Source of the DNA: DATGZX01 sp035296965
GTDB taxonomy: Bacteria > Planctomycetota > Planctomycetia > Gemmatales > Gemmataceae
Assembly (NCBI GenBank): GCA_035296965.1
Contig: DATGZX010000410.1
Span: forward strand, 16,489-80,488
Length of the DNA: 64,000 nt
Direction: 5' to 3'
In this document: positions 1 through 10,000 of the stretch, in pieces
How positions within the stretch are numbered: the first letter of the stretch is position 1
Layout: each line of letters opens with the position of its first letter
Notes under the pieces: model-generated
What the model was told of the DNA's origin: nothing
Seen by the model: the letters and a program-made list of their open reading frames with translations, nothing else
Database searches by the model: none
Translations under genes and position numbers: made by a program

Positions 1-200
1 ACCTTGTTGTCGATCCCCGCAAGCACTTCGATCGAACCGTTGAAAGTCTCCACGATTATTTCAGGCTTGGGTTCAGTCGTAAATGATTGTGATATCGCTT
101 GTTGCGCCGCGTAGCGATAATTGGTGATGCCACAGCCGAGGAGGTTCAACGTGGCGAACGATACCAAGCCAACAAGCAAGAGAAGGCGTGCAGTTCGCAT
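1..200 (-). CDS. Lipoprotein, 5' part only (DUF4097/adhesin-like)
   Basis: The gene runs off the left edge; only the first 66 codons are present, read from an ATG at 200. The N-terminus has two arginines, a leucine-rich hydrophobic stretch and a lipobox ending L-L-G-C, so the product should be a lipoprotein anchored by the cysteine near residue 22. The last visible residues (V-E-T-F-N-G-S-I-E-V) resemble the first strand of DUF4097-type beta-repeat proteins, but too little is present to be sure. A GGATCG sequence upstream of the ATG is a weak ribosome site. Confidence 0.6.
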   Translation of the reverse strand, partial: MRTARLLLLVGLVSFATLNLLGCGITNYRYAAQQAISQSFTTEPKPEIIVETFNGSIEVLAGIDNK

Positions 201-354
201 GGCTTCGATCCTTTTACATTGGCTAGAGCGACAGACCTGGCCCCACGAAAACGAAGATACACTCGTTATTCGTAGCGTGGCATCCGCCATTTGGCAAATC
301 CGGGAATGCAGGCCCGGGGCATTCCTGTTCTTGCAGTCACCACAGAATCGTTTG

Positions 355-432
355 ACCGCGAGCCAGCGGCGAGCGCGTCAACAGAAGGCATACTGACACC
401 GTCAGTCCACGCGCTCGCCGCTGGCTCGCGGT
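355..432. repeat. Perfect 24-bp inverted repeat
   Basis: Bases 355-378 are the exact reverse complement of 409-432 (arm begins ACCGCGAGCCAGCGGCGAG). The 30-nt loop holds a small CTGAC/GTCAG hairpin. It fills the 201-576 gap between the divergent lipoprotein and protease genes, where I see no other gene. The same GCTCGCCGCTGGCTCGCGG type of sequence is, from memory, a common interspersed palindrome in planctomycete genomes. Function is unknown; lying between divergent 5' ends, it cannot be an ordinary terminator for either gene. Confidence 0.8.
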
Positions 433-576
433 AAAACGAAAAACTCCCCAACACCACCCAGGCTGCCGCAACCGCTTGCAAGAACGGGAGAGAGGAGATA
501 CGATCCGTGGTTACCAAACTCGAAGCGGAGGATGTGCCTTTGCTTCCCAGTCCACCCACAATGAGACGAGCGTTCC

Positions 577-3500
577 ATGTGCTGCAAAGCAATCGTGCGC
601 GTAATGGCTTCTAGCCTCCTTCTCTGGGCAATCTTCGTGCCGGCGCCGGGTGCTCGGTCCGCAGAGATCAAGATGGCGCGTCACCCCGACTACCACGGAG
701 GCAAGATCGTCTTCAGTTATCACGGGAACATCTGGGTCGTCGACGAAGACGGCTCCAACCCGCGCAGGCTTACGGTCAACCGCGGCCACGACATCCACCC
801 CCGCTTTTCGCCCAATGGTAAATGGATCGCTTTCTCTTCAACGCGCTACGGCAACTACGACGTATTCGTCATTCCCGCGGAAGGCGGCGAGCCCAGGCGG
901 CTCACCTATCATAGCGCGCCGGACACCGTCGTCGGTTGGTCGCCCGATTCCAGGCGGATCCTATTCTCCTCAGCCCGTGGCCAACCTTATCCCGGCATAG
1001 CCGCACTCTACGAGGTGCCCGTTTCCGGTGGATTGGAGCAGCCGTTGCCCACCGACTGGGGTTATTGGGGTTCTTATTCGCCCGCTGGAGATAGGCTGGC
1101 GTTCAATCGCCATCCGATGGTCTGGTCACGGAAGCACTATCGCGGCAGCTACGCCGCGGATCTCTGGGTCATGGACCTGAACAGCAAAACCGCGCGCAAG
1201 ATCCTGGATGCCGATGTGCCGGACGAGCAGAAGCCAAACAACTTCTGGCCGATGTACGGCAACGGCGAAATCTATTTCGTCTCCGACCGCGAGGTGAAAG
1301 CGAAGGCAGGCACCAAGGAGGTGCTCGCTTCGCGCAACAATATCTGGAAGATCCCCGAGGTAGGTGGGCAGCCTGTGCAGGTCACCCATCACACGAGCGG
1401 CTCCCTTTTCTGGCCGTCCCTATCCAGCGATGCCAAGGTCATCGTGTACGAGGAGAACTTCGGCTTGTGGAAGCTCGACCTGGCCGCGGCCAAACCGGTT
1501 GAGATTCGCATCAATATCAGCGGCGATGACCGGGAGAACAATGAAGAGACCGTCCTCGTAAACGGTGAAGCCGATTCGTATCAGCTGTCCCCATCAAGCA
1601 AGCGGGCCGTCATCTCCACACATGGCGAGTTGTTCACGATTGCGACCGACCGTGGCGATGTCCGTCGCCTCACGAACACGCCTGGGGCGCGGGAGACGCA
1701 GCCGCATTGGTCGCCGGACGGCAAGTCCATCGCCTTTGTCAGCGATCAGAGCGGCCGGGAAGAAATCTGGGTTTGCGACGAGCGGGGCGGCAACCTGAAG
1801 CAGATCACCAAAAGCGATTCGCAGAAAGGGCAGCTCACCTGGGCGCCGGATTCGAAGGCGCTGCTCTACACGGGAAGTGACAGGAAGCTCCACAGGTACA
1901 ATTTTGCGACGGGAAAAACCACCGAGCTTGCCAGGGGCGATGTCATCGGCTTCGGCGGCAGTGCGCTCGTCAATCCGCGCTGGTCGCCTGACGGCAAGTG
2001 GATCTCGTATACGAGGGCTGAGAACACGTTGCTGCCGCATATCTACATCATCCCCGCGGACGGCGGGCAGGAGCGCCGCCTTACCAATGCCGAGAGCTAT
2101 AGCGATCTAGGCGCCTTATGGACGCCCGACGGCAAGCGGATCATCTATCTCACCGGCGTCGACGTTGCCAACATCGGCCAAGGCGGGCAATCGAATGCCC
2201 AGATCTCGTCGATTGCGCTGACGCCGGAAACGACCGACACGCTCGATAAGGCGGTCGATAGCGAGGAGGAAGCTGCGACAAACGAACGTACGCAACCGCG
2301 GACCGGCCAGCGCGCCGGCGCTGAGGCCGCCCCCGAAAGACCGGACGGGTCGCCCGCAGAACGCGCCCGTCCGACAACCGCAAAAAAGGTCGAGGTAAAG
2401 ATCGATTTCAATCGAATCGGCCGGCGCGCTCGGCAATTGACCCGCACCGGCGACACCATTCAGGATCTCACCATCGCGCCCGACAGCAAGACCTATGCGT
2501 TCGTCACCTCCGGTACAGAAGGCGGCAGGCCCGTGCAGTCGATCTGGACCATCCAGCCGGATGGCGAGCATTTATCACGCCTCACACAATTGACCAGGTC
2601 CGGAGAAGAGGACGGCCCTCCCGGCAGACCAGGCGGCATGGCCGGCTTCTCGTCGTTGCAATTCTCGAAGGACGGTCGCACCCTCTTCTACCGCCAAGGG
2701 AATAACCTCTACTCGATTTCAGTCAGCACGGCTCCCGAAGGTGCAGCAGCACAGACCGGGCGCGGTGGGGCTGGCACCGGCAAGCGCATCAACTTTACAG
2801 CGCGCGTAGAAGTAAACCATAAAGCCGAACGCCAGCAGGTCTTCAATGAAAGTTGGCGCGTCATGAAGCACCGATTCTACGACGCCGAGATGCATGGAAT
2901 CGACTGGAACAGAATGAAGGCGGTCTATGAGCCGCTCCTGGAGTTCGTGGAAGACCAAGAGGATTTGCACGACGTCATCAGCCAGATGATTGGCGAACTC
3001 AATGCATCGCACACAGGCATCACCGGCGGGGGTAGGCCCGAGGCCACTCGCGGGCAGACACGCTTTCCAGGCTTCGAGCTGCAACCCGACGCGAGTGGAT
3101 TTTACCGCGTCACTCACATCTACAAGGACGGGCCGGCCGACAAGGATTATGTCAAAATCAACGCTGGGGATTACATCCTCGCCATTGACGATCAGGACCT
3201 CAAAGCGGGTGACAGCTACTGGAAACGGTACACGGAGGCCGTCGGCAATCGCCTGGAATTTACCGTTAGTTCCAAACCGACCAAGGAAGGCTCGTGGAAG
3301 ACCAAGGTTACTCCAGTCGGCGCCGCTCAGCAGGGCACGCTGCAATATGAAAAGTGGGTAGCCGATCGCAGGGCCATTGTCGATAAGCGCTCCAACGGCA
3401 CCATTGGCTACCTGCACATCCGGCAGATGAACGCCCCGTCGCTGCGCAAGTTCGAACGCGATCTCACGGAAAGGCACCTGAAGAAGGCGCTCATTATCGA

Positions 3501-3954
3501 CCAGCGCTTCAACCCGGGCGGGGGCATCGACCAGGAACTGCTGGAGATCCTACAGCAAAGGCAGTATCAGTACACGCGCGTCCGCGACTCCGTGCATGTC
3601 ACTCGGCCGCTCCGTGGCTTCTTTGGGCCTATGGTCGTCATGGAGAATGAACGCTCGACCTCCGATGCCGAAGTGTTTCCCGACGGCTTTCGGACGCTCA
3701 AATTGGGCAAGGTTGTGGGCGTCACAACCTATGGCGCCGTCATTGGCACGGGAGCGTACACGCTGATGGACGGCTCGACAATCCGTACCCCCGGCTCAGG
3801 CCTCTGGAACGTGAACGGGACGAACCTCGAGAACTATGGTGTGCCGCCCGATGTCTACGTGGATAACACTCCGGACGATTACACCAAGGGCCGGGATGCG
3901 CAAATCGAAAAGGCAGTGGAGGTCTTGCAAGAGGAGTTGAAGAAGAAGAATTAG
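577..3954 (+). CDS. Tricorn-like S41 protease with beta-propeller and PDZ
   Basis: An 1125-residue secreted peptidase. A signal peptide (residues 1-29, ending G-A-R-S-A) is followed by WD40/TolB-type propeller repeats with many W-S-P-D-G-K motifs (about 30-560), an acidic and proline-rich linker (about 545-620), a tricorn core region, a PDZ domain (about 830-900) and a C-terminal S41 domain. Tricorn catalytic residues are recognisable: S811-H812 in A-S-H-T-G-I, the nucleophile S1029 in T-S-D-A-E, and E1085 in L-E-N-Y-G. The family cleaves peptides with the propeller acting as a gate. I kept the ATG at 577 because it supplies the basic n-region; an ATG at 604 is the alternative. No strong ribosome site precedes either. 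Confidence 0.92.
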   Translation: MCCKAIVRVMASSLLLWAIFVPAPGARSAEIKMARHPDYHGGKIVFSYHGNIWVVDEDGSNPRRLTVNRGHDIHPRFSPNGKWIAFSSTRYGNYDVFVIPAEGGEPRRLTYHSAPDTVVGWSPDSRRILFSSARGQPYPGIAALYEVPVSGGLEQPLPTDWGYWGSYSPAGDRLAFNRHPMVWSRKHYRGSYAADLWVMDLNSKTARKILDADVPDEQKPNNFWPMYGNGEIYFVSDREVKAKAGTKEVLASRNNIWKIPEVGGQPVQVTHHTSGSLFWPSLSSDAKVIVYEENFGLWKLDLAAAKPVEIRINISGDDRENNEETVLVNGEADSYQLSPSSKRAVISTHGELFTIATDRGDVRRLTNTPGARETQPHWSPDGKSIAFVSDQSGREEIWVCDERGGNLKQITKSDSQKGQLTWAPDSKALLYTGSDRKLHRYNFATGKTTELARGDVIGFGGSALVNPRWSPDGKWISYTRAENTLLPHIYIIPADGGQERRLTNAESYSDLGALWTPDGKRIIYLTGVDVANIGQGGQSNAQISSIALTPETTDTLDKAVDSEEEAATNERTQPRTGQRAGAEAAPERPDGSPAERARPTTAKKVEVKIDFNRIGRRARQLTRTGDTIQDLTIAPDSKTYAFVTSGTEGGRPVQSIWTIQPDGEHLSRLTQLTRSGEEDGPPGRPGGMAGFSSLQFSKDGRTLFYRQGNNLYSISVSTAPEGAAAQTGRGGAGTGKRINFTARVEVNHKAERQQVFNESWRVMKHRFYDAEMHGIDWNRMKAVYEPLLEFVEDQEDLHDVISQMIGELNASHTGITGGGRPEATRGQTRFPGFELQPDASGFYRVTHIYKDGPADKDYVKINAGDYILAIDDQDLKAGDSYWKRYTEAVGNRLEFTVSSKPTKEGSWKTKVTPVGAAQQGTLQYEKWVADRRAIVDKRSNGTIGYLHIRQMNAPSLRKFERDLTERHLKKALIIDQRFNPGGGIDQELLEILQQRQYQYTRVRDSVHVTRPLRGFFGPMVVMENERSTSDAEVFPDGFRTLKLGKVVGVTTYGAVIGTGAYTLMDGSTIRTPGSGLWNVNGTNLENYGVPPDVYVDNTPDDYTKGRDAQIEKAVEVLQEELKKKN

Positions 3955-3966
3955 GGCCACGCCGGG

Positions 3967-4077
3967 GAGCCTGCTGAAAAAGGGGTCTGACCCCCTACGA
4001 AGCTTCACTGATTCCCCGCTTTCTTGGGGATCTCTCGCCCTTCGTGGAAGGGGTCAGACCCCTTTTTCAGCAGGCTC
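3967..4077. repeat. 111-bp palindromic element, subfamily 1 (GAGCCTGCTG ends)
   Basis: The ends GAGCCTGCTGAAAAAGGGGT and their reverse complement enclose about 45 bp that is only partly symmetrical. It starts 12 bp after the protease stop codon. Near-identical copies lie at 26710-26820 and, inverted, at 51665-51775. Folded as RNA or single-stranded DNA the arms give a hairpin of more than 25 bp, so it may end transcription, but the copies behave as a dispersed REP/MITE-like family. Confidence 0.9.
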
Positions 4078-4098
4078 CCTGGGCAGGGAGGTAATGGA

Positions 4099-4671
4099 TT
4101 GAATAACACTCCGAGAACCGCACCGCGCAGCGAATTGCCGGCAAACTTTGTCGCCATCGATTTCGAGACGGCCGACCGCAGCTCGGACAGCGCCTGTGCG
4201 GTAGCGCTGGTCCGGGTTGAAGGCCTCGAAATCGTTCGCCGGGAGTTCTGCTTGCTCCGGCCGCCCAGGCCAAACTTCGAATTCTCGTATTTGCACGGGA
4301 TCACCTGGGCTGCCGTTGCGGATAAGCCGACGTTTGGCGAAGCCTGGCCGGAGCTGAGCCGAATCCTGGAGGGCGCCGATGCCCTGGTTGCGCACAATGC
4401 GCCTTTCGATCGCGATGTCCTCATGACTTGCTGCCGGGCGGCACGCCTTCCACCCACGCCCCTTCCGTTCAAGTGCACCGTCCAGCTTGCCCGCAGCACG
4501 TGGGGCATTTTTCCGACAAAGCTCCCAAACGTGTGCGCCTACCTGGGCATTCCACTAAAACATCATGACCCCGTTTCAGACGCCGAGGCGTGCGCCCGCA
4601 TCATGATCGAGGCCCGGCGTGGCAGACCGCGCAACAAGCTAGACGCGAGGAGGGCGCGCCGTCTAACGTAG
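4099..4671 (+). CDS. DnaQ-fold 3'-5' exonuclease (DEDDh)
   Basis: A 190-residue exonuclease of the DnaQ/PolC-epsilon type. The three Exo motifs are present: Exo I V-A-I-D-F-E-T-A (two metal-binding acidic residues), Exo II H-N-A-P-F-D, and Exo III with H-H-D-P-V-S-D-A-E, which places it in the DEDDh group. The frame stays open upstream into the palindrome, but the start is most likely TTG at 4099, because GGGAGG at 4086-4091 sits 7 nt before it and the palindrome ends at 4077. It stands alone, with no BRCT or helicase domain, so a role in DNA trimming or repair is more likely than replicative proofreading. Confidence 0.85.
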   Translation: MNNTPRTAPRSELPANFVAIDFETADRSSDSACAVALVRVEGLEIVRREFCLLRPPRPNFEFSYLHGITWAAVADKPTFGEAWPELSRILEGADALVAHNAPFDRDVLMTCCRAARLPPTPLPFKCTVQLARSTWGIFPTKLPNVCAYLGIPLKHHDPVSDAEACARIMIEARRGRPRNKLDARRARRLT

Positions 4672-4746
4672 CTGGTCCCGAAGCAGCTGGTCACGTGATT
4701 GGCGGCAGTTTATGATCGAAGCCATGCTGAGTAGGCCACCGGCGCG

Positions 4747-4886
4747 TAATAATCTCCCCTCTCCCCCGCTTCGGGGGAGAGGGGTCGGGGGTGAGGGGGA
4801 CGAACGCTCCCCGGCCAAGGCCCCTCACCCCCGGCCCCTCTCCCCGGAGTACCGGGGCGAGGGGAGAACGGTCGCTGCCGCTCGCC
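4747..4886. repeat. CT-rich palindromic element, full-length copy
   Basis: A 140-bp element: AATAATCTCCCCTC, a CCCCCGCTTCGGGGG hairpin, a GGGGAGAGGGG block, a second set of CCCCTC/GAGGGG arms, and an end reading CGCTGCCGCTCGCC. A full copy with a few differences lies at 49125-49264. Shorter ones are at 36523-36590 and 52871-52930, and a diverged one is at 63807-63850. It ends just upstream of the GGAGG ribosome site of the gene at 4910. It encodes nothing convincing. Confidence 0.88.
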
Positions 4887-4909
4887 CTCGCAGCTCGGAG
4901 GCTTGAGCC

Positions 4910-5815
4910 ATGGGACGCTTGCCAGTCTTTCTGGGGCTTTGTTCCTCATTGGCCATTCTGCTCGGCGCGACGACGCCGGAACAGCCCAAATTGATTTACA
5001 CGTCCAATCGCACGGGCAGCTCCAACGACATCTTTCTGATCAATCCAGACGGCTCCGAACCAAAAAACCTTACCAACAGCGACTACGACAATACCTACCC
5101 AGCCTGGTCGCCCGATGGAAAGAAGATTGCCTTCGCATCCAGTCGTGCAGGCAACCCCGCGATCCATGTAATGGATGCCGACGGCAGCAATGTGAAGCAG
5201 ATCACGCGCGATTCTATCCGCGACGGCGCGCCCGCCTGGTCGCCCGACGGCAAGAGGATCGCCTTTAGCAGGCTGATTGACGGGTCGAACCTGGACATCT
5301 TCGTGATGAACCCCGATGGCACCGCCCTCGTGAACCTGACCAACGACCCCGCTTACGATATGTCTCCCGCGTGGTCGCCCGACGGCAAGAAACTCGCGTT
5401 TTCATCGAACCGCGCTTCCCCAAACGGCTTTCGCACCTACGTGATGGACGCAGACGGGAAAAATGTGCGGGACATCTCCAAGCAGGACTGCGGTCTGGGC
5501 TACATGTATCCGGCTTGGTCGCCCGACGGTAAGAGCATTCTCTTTGGCGAAAGCAGCGCCAATGGCGGTGGAATGGAGATTTTCGCTGTAGATCCCTCAG
5601 GGGAACACAAGCGACAAATCACGAAGATCGGCGGAGTTAACACGCATGCGGCCTGGTCGCCGGACGGCAAGCGCATCGCCTTTCAACATTTCGACCAGGT
5701 CCAGGCATTCGGCTCGCTCTACATGATGGACGCCAACGGGGCCAATCCCGTTGAAATCCTCAAAGAGGAAGGCTTATTCGACGGCGGCCGGCCCGCGTGG
5801 AAACCGGGTAAGTGA
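4910..5815 (+). CDS. TolB-like beta-propeller protein, secreted
   Basis: A 301-residue protein with a signal peptide (about 1-21, with the hydrophobic core F-L-G-L-C-S-S-L-A-I-L-L) followed by six PD40 repeats. Each repeat carries an A-W-S-P-D-G-K core and an I/V-M-D/N-A/P-D-G turn, so the mature protein should be one six-bladed propeller exported from the cytoplasm. No catalytic domain is attached, unlike the propeller protease at 577. The family member TolB works in a cell-envelope complex, but no pal or tolQRA genes are near, so only a ligand- or protein-binding role can be inferred. GGAGG lies 9 nt upstream of the ATG. Confidence 0.85.
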   Translation: MGRLPVFLGLCSSLAILLGATTPEQPKLIYTSNRTGSSNDIFLINPDGSEPKNLTNSDYDNTYPAWSPDGKKIAFASSRAGNPAIHVMDADGSNVKQITRDSIRDGAPAWSPDGKRIAFSRLIDGSNLDIFVMNPDGTALVNLTNDPAYDMSPAWSPDGKKLAFSSNRASPNGFRTYVMDADGKNVRDISKQDCGLGYMYPAWSPDGKSILFGESSANGGGMEIFAVDPSGEHKRQITKIGGVNTHAAWSPDGKRIAFQHFDQVQAFGSLYMMDANGANPVEILKEEGLFDGGRPAWKPGK

Positions 5816-5826
5816 CCTGCCGAAAA

Positions 5827-5859
5827 AAGGGACGGGACTCCCGATCCCTTTCTCTTTTT
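5827..5859 (+). terminator. Probable rho-independent terminator
   Basis: An AAGGGACGGG stem pairs with CCCGATCCCTT, with one bulged A and a 3-nt loop, and is followed by a T-rich run (TTTCTCTTTTT). It starts about 12 nt after the stop codon at 5815. The run of A before the stem means it could also work on the other strand. Confidence 0.65.
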
Positions 5860-6022
5860 GAAGGGATCAGTTTCTTGTAGCCAGGGTTGCCGGTTTGGCC
5901 CACCTCCGTTCACGGAAATATTGGCCGGCGACCAAAATCCAAGCTACGCTTTCGGGAAGGAGAACAGAGGGCGGATCGGCAGGGCTGCAATCCTTTGTAT
6001 CGATCGATCGGAGGCAGTCATC

Positions 6023-6388
6023 ATGTCGCAAGATCTTGAAAAAACCTATCACACCTGGAACAAACTACTCTCCGTCGTGATTGGGTTGTTTCTGGTGACA
6101 ATCGGCGGGGTCTGGCTTTACCAAAATCGGACGGCACTGACCGATGCGCGGGCAAAGGCCGGCAATTCATATACGCAATGGCTGTTGTCGAAAATCAGCA
6201 ATCAGGATATCCCCGCTGAGTTCAAGTCCTCGATCAAGACTTCCGACGGCAAGGACCTTAGCGAGCTGATGAAATCGACAGACTGGCAAAAGCGTATGGG
6301 TGAATTCAATAAAGGCAACCAGTTTCAGCCCACCACGCCAGTATTTCGTCCGCCGCCCCCACCGGCTATGCCGCGCTTTGGTCGCTGA
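6023..6388 (+). CDS. Small single-pass membrane protein, unknown
   Basis: A 121-residue protein I do not recognise. It has one transmembrane helix (about residues 15-34, L-L-S-V-V-I-G-L-F-L-V-T-I-G-G-V-W), then a polar segment rich in lysine and serine, and a tail with six prolines (F-R-P-P-P-P-P-P-A-M-P). The short basic N-terminus suggests the N-in orientation with the tail outside. The frame is open further upstream, but GGAGG at 6010-6014 places the start at the ATG at 6023. Confidence 0.6.
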   Translation: MSQDLEKTYHTWNKLLSVVIGLFLVTIGGVWLYQNRTALTDARAKAGNSYTQWLLSKISNQDIPAEFKSSIKTSDGKDLSELMKSTDWQKRMGEFNKGNQFQPTTPVFRPPPPPAMPRFGR

Positions 6389-6800
6389 TTGGAACATCCG
6401 CTGCCAACCAAGTCTCCAATAGCTCGCGAATCAGCGCTACAAGCCGGAGCGAATTGCGACCCCAAACGCGATCCGTTTCCCTGGCAATTCATGCCCCCCT
6501 CCTTGCATTGGGATAGCAGTAATCTGCGAGACAGTAGCCTGTCCCGCTTCACGGTGGCGTCGAAACTGGACGCGTCCTCTTGCTCGCGGTTGCGGGCGAA
6601 GTCGCGCGAAAGGGTCGACTACGAATGCTCGCCAAGGCGGACCTATCTTCTCTTCTTGAGCAAGTACTGTCCGCGAAGATCAAACTCCCGCCCCACTAAT
6701 CCTCCCGCAGGCACTATGTTCGCACGCACTGTGGCATGGATTGTTTTGATCTTCAATAGCTGAGCCTGGTTACGGCATATCTCGTTCTCTCTTGGGATTT
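6389..6800. other. Non-coding gap upstream of the large secreted-protein gene
   Basis: Short open frames exist on both strands here, but they lack ribosome sites and recognisable motifs. I see no gene or RNA. The rest of the gap to 7067 holds the probable sigma-54 promoter and a leader of about 240 nt. Confidence 0.5.
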
Positions 6801-6816
6801 TGGCACGTCGCTTGCA
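6801..6816 (+). promoter_or_regulatory. Probable sigma-54 (RpoN) promoter
   Basis: TGGCACG-TCGC-TTGCA matches the -24/-12 consensus (TGGCACG-N4-TTGCW) at every position, with correct spacing between the GG and GC pairs. It points at the gene starting at 7068 and predicts a leader of about 240 nt beginning near 6828. Sigma-54 promoters need an enhancer-binding activator; no activator gene is in the window. Confidence 0.6.
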
Positions 6817-7067
6817 AAGCTCTGAAAAACGGGAACACTTACGGCAAGAGGTGAAGAGCCCACGCACTGCCCTCCCTCGTCGCTACTTTCTCTCCCATCA
6901 GGACGAGCGCACGCCAAGGAAGCGGCCTACAGATCCACCCCCCCGCGAGCGGACACCCCCGCTCTGTTCCGTTCCGCAGTGATAGCATCTCGCGTTGACG
7001 CCCAGGCGTACATCGTGCGCGCCAGGGTTCGACGCGAAGGCCGTGTCTTCATCTTGGAGAACTCTTT

Positions 7068-10000
7068 ATGTCGCTTCGATCCTGGCAAGAGCAGCTCGGT
7101 CGCGTATGCAGAATCATCAAAGGCACATCGTGCCGGCCCATCAAACAGAGAAGTAGATCGAATTACCATCCGCAATTGGAGGCACTGGAGGAGCGCCGTG
7201 TGCCGACCGTCCAACTTCTTCAAAGCATCACGGGACTGAACTACCTGGACACGTCGTGCGGTTGCACGCCGCCCGACAGCATGATGGCAGTCGGGCCCAG
7301 CTCCGTCATCAATGCCGTCAACACGGCCATGCGGATTCAGTCCAAGACCGGCGCCGTCATCGCCCCGGCCACCGAATTCTCGACCTTCTTCGCGCCGGTC
7401 GTCACCGCCGGCGACGGTTTCAGCGATCCCCAAGTGATGTACGACGACCTGGCGGGCCGGTTCTACGTTTGCGTCCTGGAATTGAACGCAGCGGGGAATT
7501 CCGACCTTGACTTTGCCGTGTCGACGACCTCGAGCCCGAGCGACTTCAGCTCCGCGAGCTGGACCGATTTCACCAAGATCACTGCGGTCGAGGAAGGCGG
7601 CGCCGACTTTGCCGACTTCCCCAAGATGGGCTGGAACGCCGACGCCGTTTTCGTTTCGCTCAACCAGTTCCCCAACGCCGGCGGCCCGGTGCACGATACG
7701 ATGCAGTCACGTTCGCCGGTGCCCAGTACCATGCAGTCGACTTTGCTTGTACACGACCTGATTGTGTCGATGTCCAAGGCAGCCATCCTGGCCGGCGCAC
7801 CGCTGGTGCAGAACGTCAATTACTTCCTGACCGATGTCACCACCGACATGGGGCAGGGCGACGGCGACCATCGCATCCTCATCCCCGCGCGGATGCACGG
7901 CACCCAGCCGGGCAACCTGGAATACTTCGTGCAGCGCGACCAGGACCTGACCTGGGAATCAGAGTCCACGGTCAACGTCGTCACAATGCAGAACTACCTG
8001 GGCGGCGGCCCGACCTTTGCGACCAGCACATTCAGCGTCAACCCCTATCAGGACAGCCCCGGCACCTACTCCACGCCCCAGATCGACGACCGTATGCTGA
8101 GCGCCGACTGGATCAATAACAACTTGGTCGCCGCCCAGGACGTCGGCACCGTGGGAGGTGGAGACAACCTGGCGCGCTGGTATGAGTTCAACACGGCCGG
8201 CAGCATCACGCTCACCCAGCAAGGCGACATCGATATGGGTCCTGGTATCGATACCTCGTATCCCTCGATCGCGATGGCACCGAACGGAAACATAGGAATG
8301 ACATTCATCGGCAGCAGCCAGGACGGCAGCCTGGAACCGTCGGTCTATGTCACCGGTCGGGGGGCCACGGACGCGCCGGGCACCATGGAAGCGCCGGTCC
8401 TGGTACAGCAGGGTGTCCCCAATGCCCCTGGGGGTGAGCGTAGCGGCGATTACAGCGCCACCGAATACGACCCCGTCGACGGCACCTTTTGGGCGGCGAA
8501 CGAGTACAACGTCGATAGCGGATCGACCGACGACTGGGGCACCCAGATCGCTCAGTTCCAGATAGATACGGTCTTCAACGTCAATACGCTGGCTGACCTG
8601 AGCATCGCCGGCGGCGTCGATCCAACCACGGGCCAGATCATAGGCCAGGGCAATACAGTTACCCTGCGGTCGGCCATCCAGGCGGCGAACAGCACGCCTG
8701 GGCCCAAGACCATCAATCTTCAGGTTCCGGGACTCTACCAAATTGGCTTGCCGGGAACGGCCGGCGAGACCGACAATCAAGCCGGCGAATTCGCCATTCT
8801 CCCCAATACCGGGCAACTAACCATCCAGAATGGCAGTGGCAGCACCATTGTTGTGGATGGGAATCACCTGGCCCGCGTCTTTGATATCGACCCCGCGGGC
8901 ACCGCCGACTCGGGCTTCTCCATGTCACTGGAGGGGTTCGTCATCCAAGATGGCAGCGCACAGCCCGGCAGCCAGGCCGCCGGCGACGGGGGCGGCATCC
9001 GCGTTCAGGGCGATGCCAGCTTGACGCTGACCAACATGGTTCTCGAGCATAACGCCGCTGCCGCCAAAGGCGGCGGCATCGCCATGGAGAGCGCGCCCGG
9101 AAACCCGTGGACACTGACTTTCATGAATACCGATCTCCTTAATAATCAGGCCGGCGCGGCCGGCGGCGGCCTGGAAACCAATGGGCCGGGTACGATTTCC
9201 ATCCCGCCTGGCATGATCATCAGCGGAAACACGTCCGCCGACGGGGGAGGCGGCATATGGATCAACGCCGGTTCAGTGGGACCCCTGTTTCAGAGCGCCA
9301 CCCTTACGATGACCGGGGCCCTCGTCAGCGGCAACTCTACGACTGCCCCGGGTAGCATCGGTGGCGGCATCGGCGCGTCGGGCGCTGGCGCAATCACCAT
9401 CATTGACAGCACCATCAAGCACAACCAGGCCGCTGGCGCGGGTGGCGGTTATGGTGACGTCGATTTCACGGGAACGCTGACTCTGCTAGACAGCCCCTTT
9501 CTTGGCAATACGGCCACCGGCGATGGCGGCGCCATCGATACCCGCGGTGGCTCCACGACGATTTCTGATGCCGAGATTCAGGCGAATACCAGCGGCAGCA
9601 ATGGCGGCGGCATCCTTGCTGGCGGCCAATCGTTGACGATTCTGGGCGGTACCATCGCTAATAACACGGCTGGCGGCAACGGTGGCGGCATCGATACCGG
9701 CTGCGTCTCCACGGCGATTTCCGGTGCCGAGATTCAGGCAAACACCAGCGGCGGCAGTGGAGGCGGCATCCTTGCTGGCGGCCAATCCTTGACGATTCAG
9801 AGCGCTACCATCGCCAACAACAACGCTAGCGGAAATGGCGGCGGCATCGAAGTGGATACCTCGGCCGGTAGCACCGTTACCATCACGGCCAGCATCATCA
9901 ACCAAAACAAGTCGAACGGCGCCGGAGGCGGCATCGGGGAACTGAACGATCTCGGCGCCCTCGTTGTTCAGACCAGTCTCTTCTCGAACAATTCCGCAGG

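Noticed and set aside
3967..4077. Integron attC-like site or CRISPR repeat
   Set aside because: The copies are dispersed and not in an array with spacers, no integron integrase or Cas gene is present, and the palindromes have long matching arms and a conserved centre.
4024..4098. Start of the exonuclease inside the palindrome (ATG 4024)
   Set aside because: It would translate repeat DNA; TTG 4099 with GGGAGG upstream gives the natural domain start.
6389..6763. 124-codon open frame upstream of the 7068 gene
   Set aside because: No ribosome site, no motif, and atypical composition for a real gene here.
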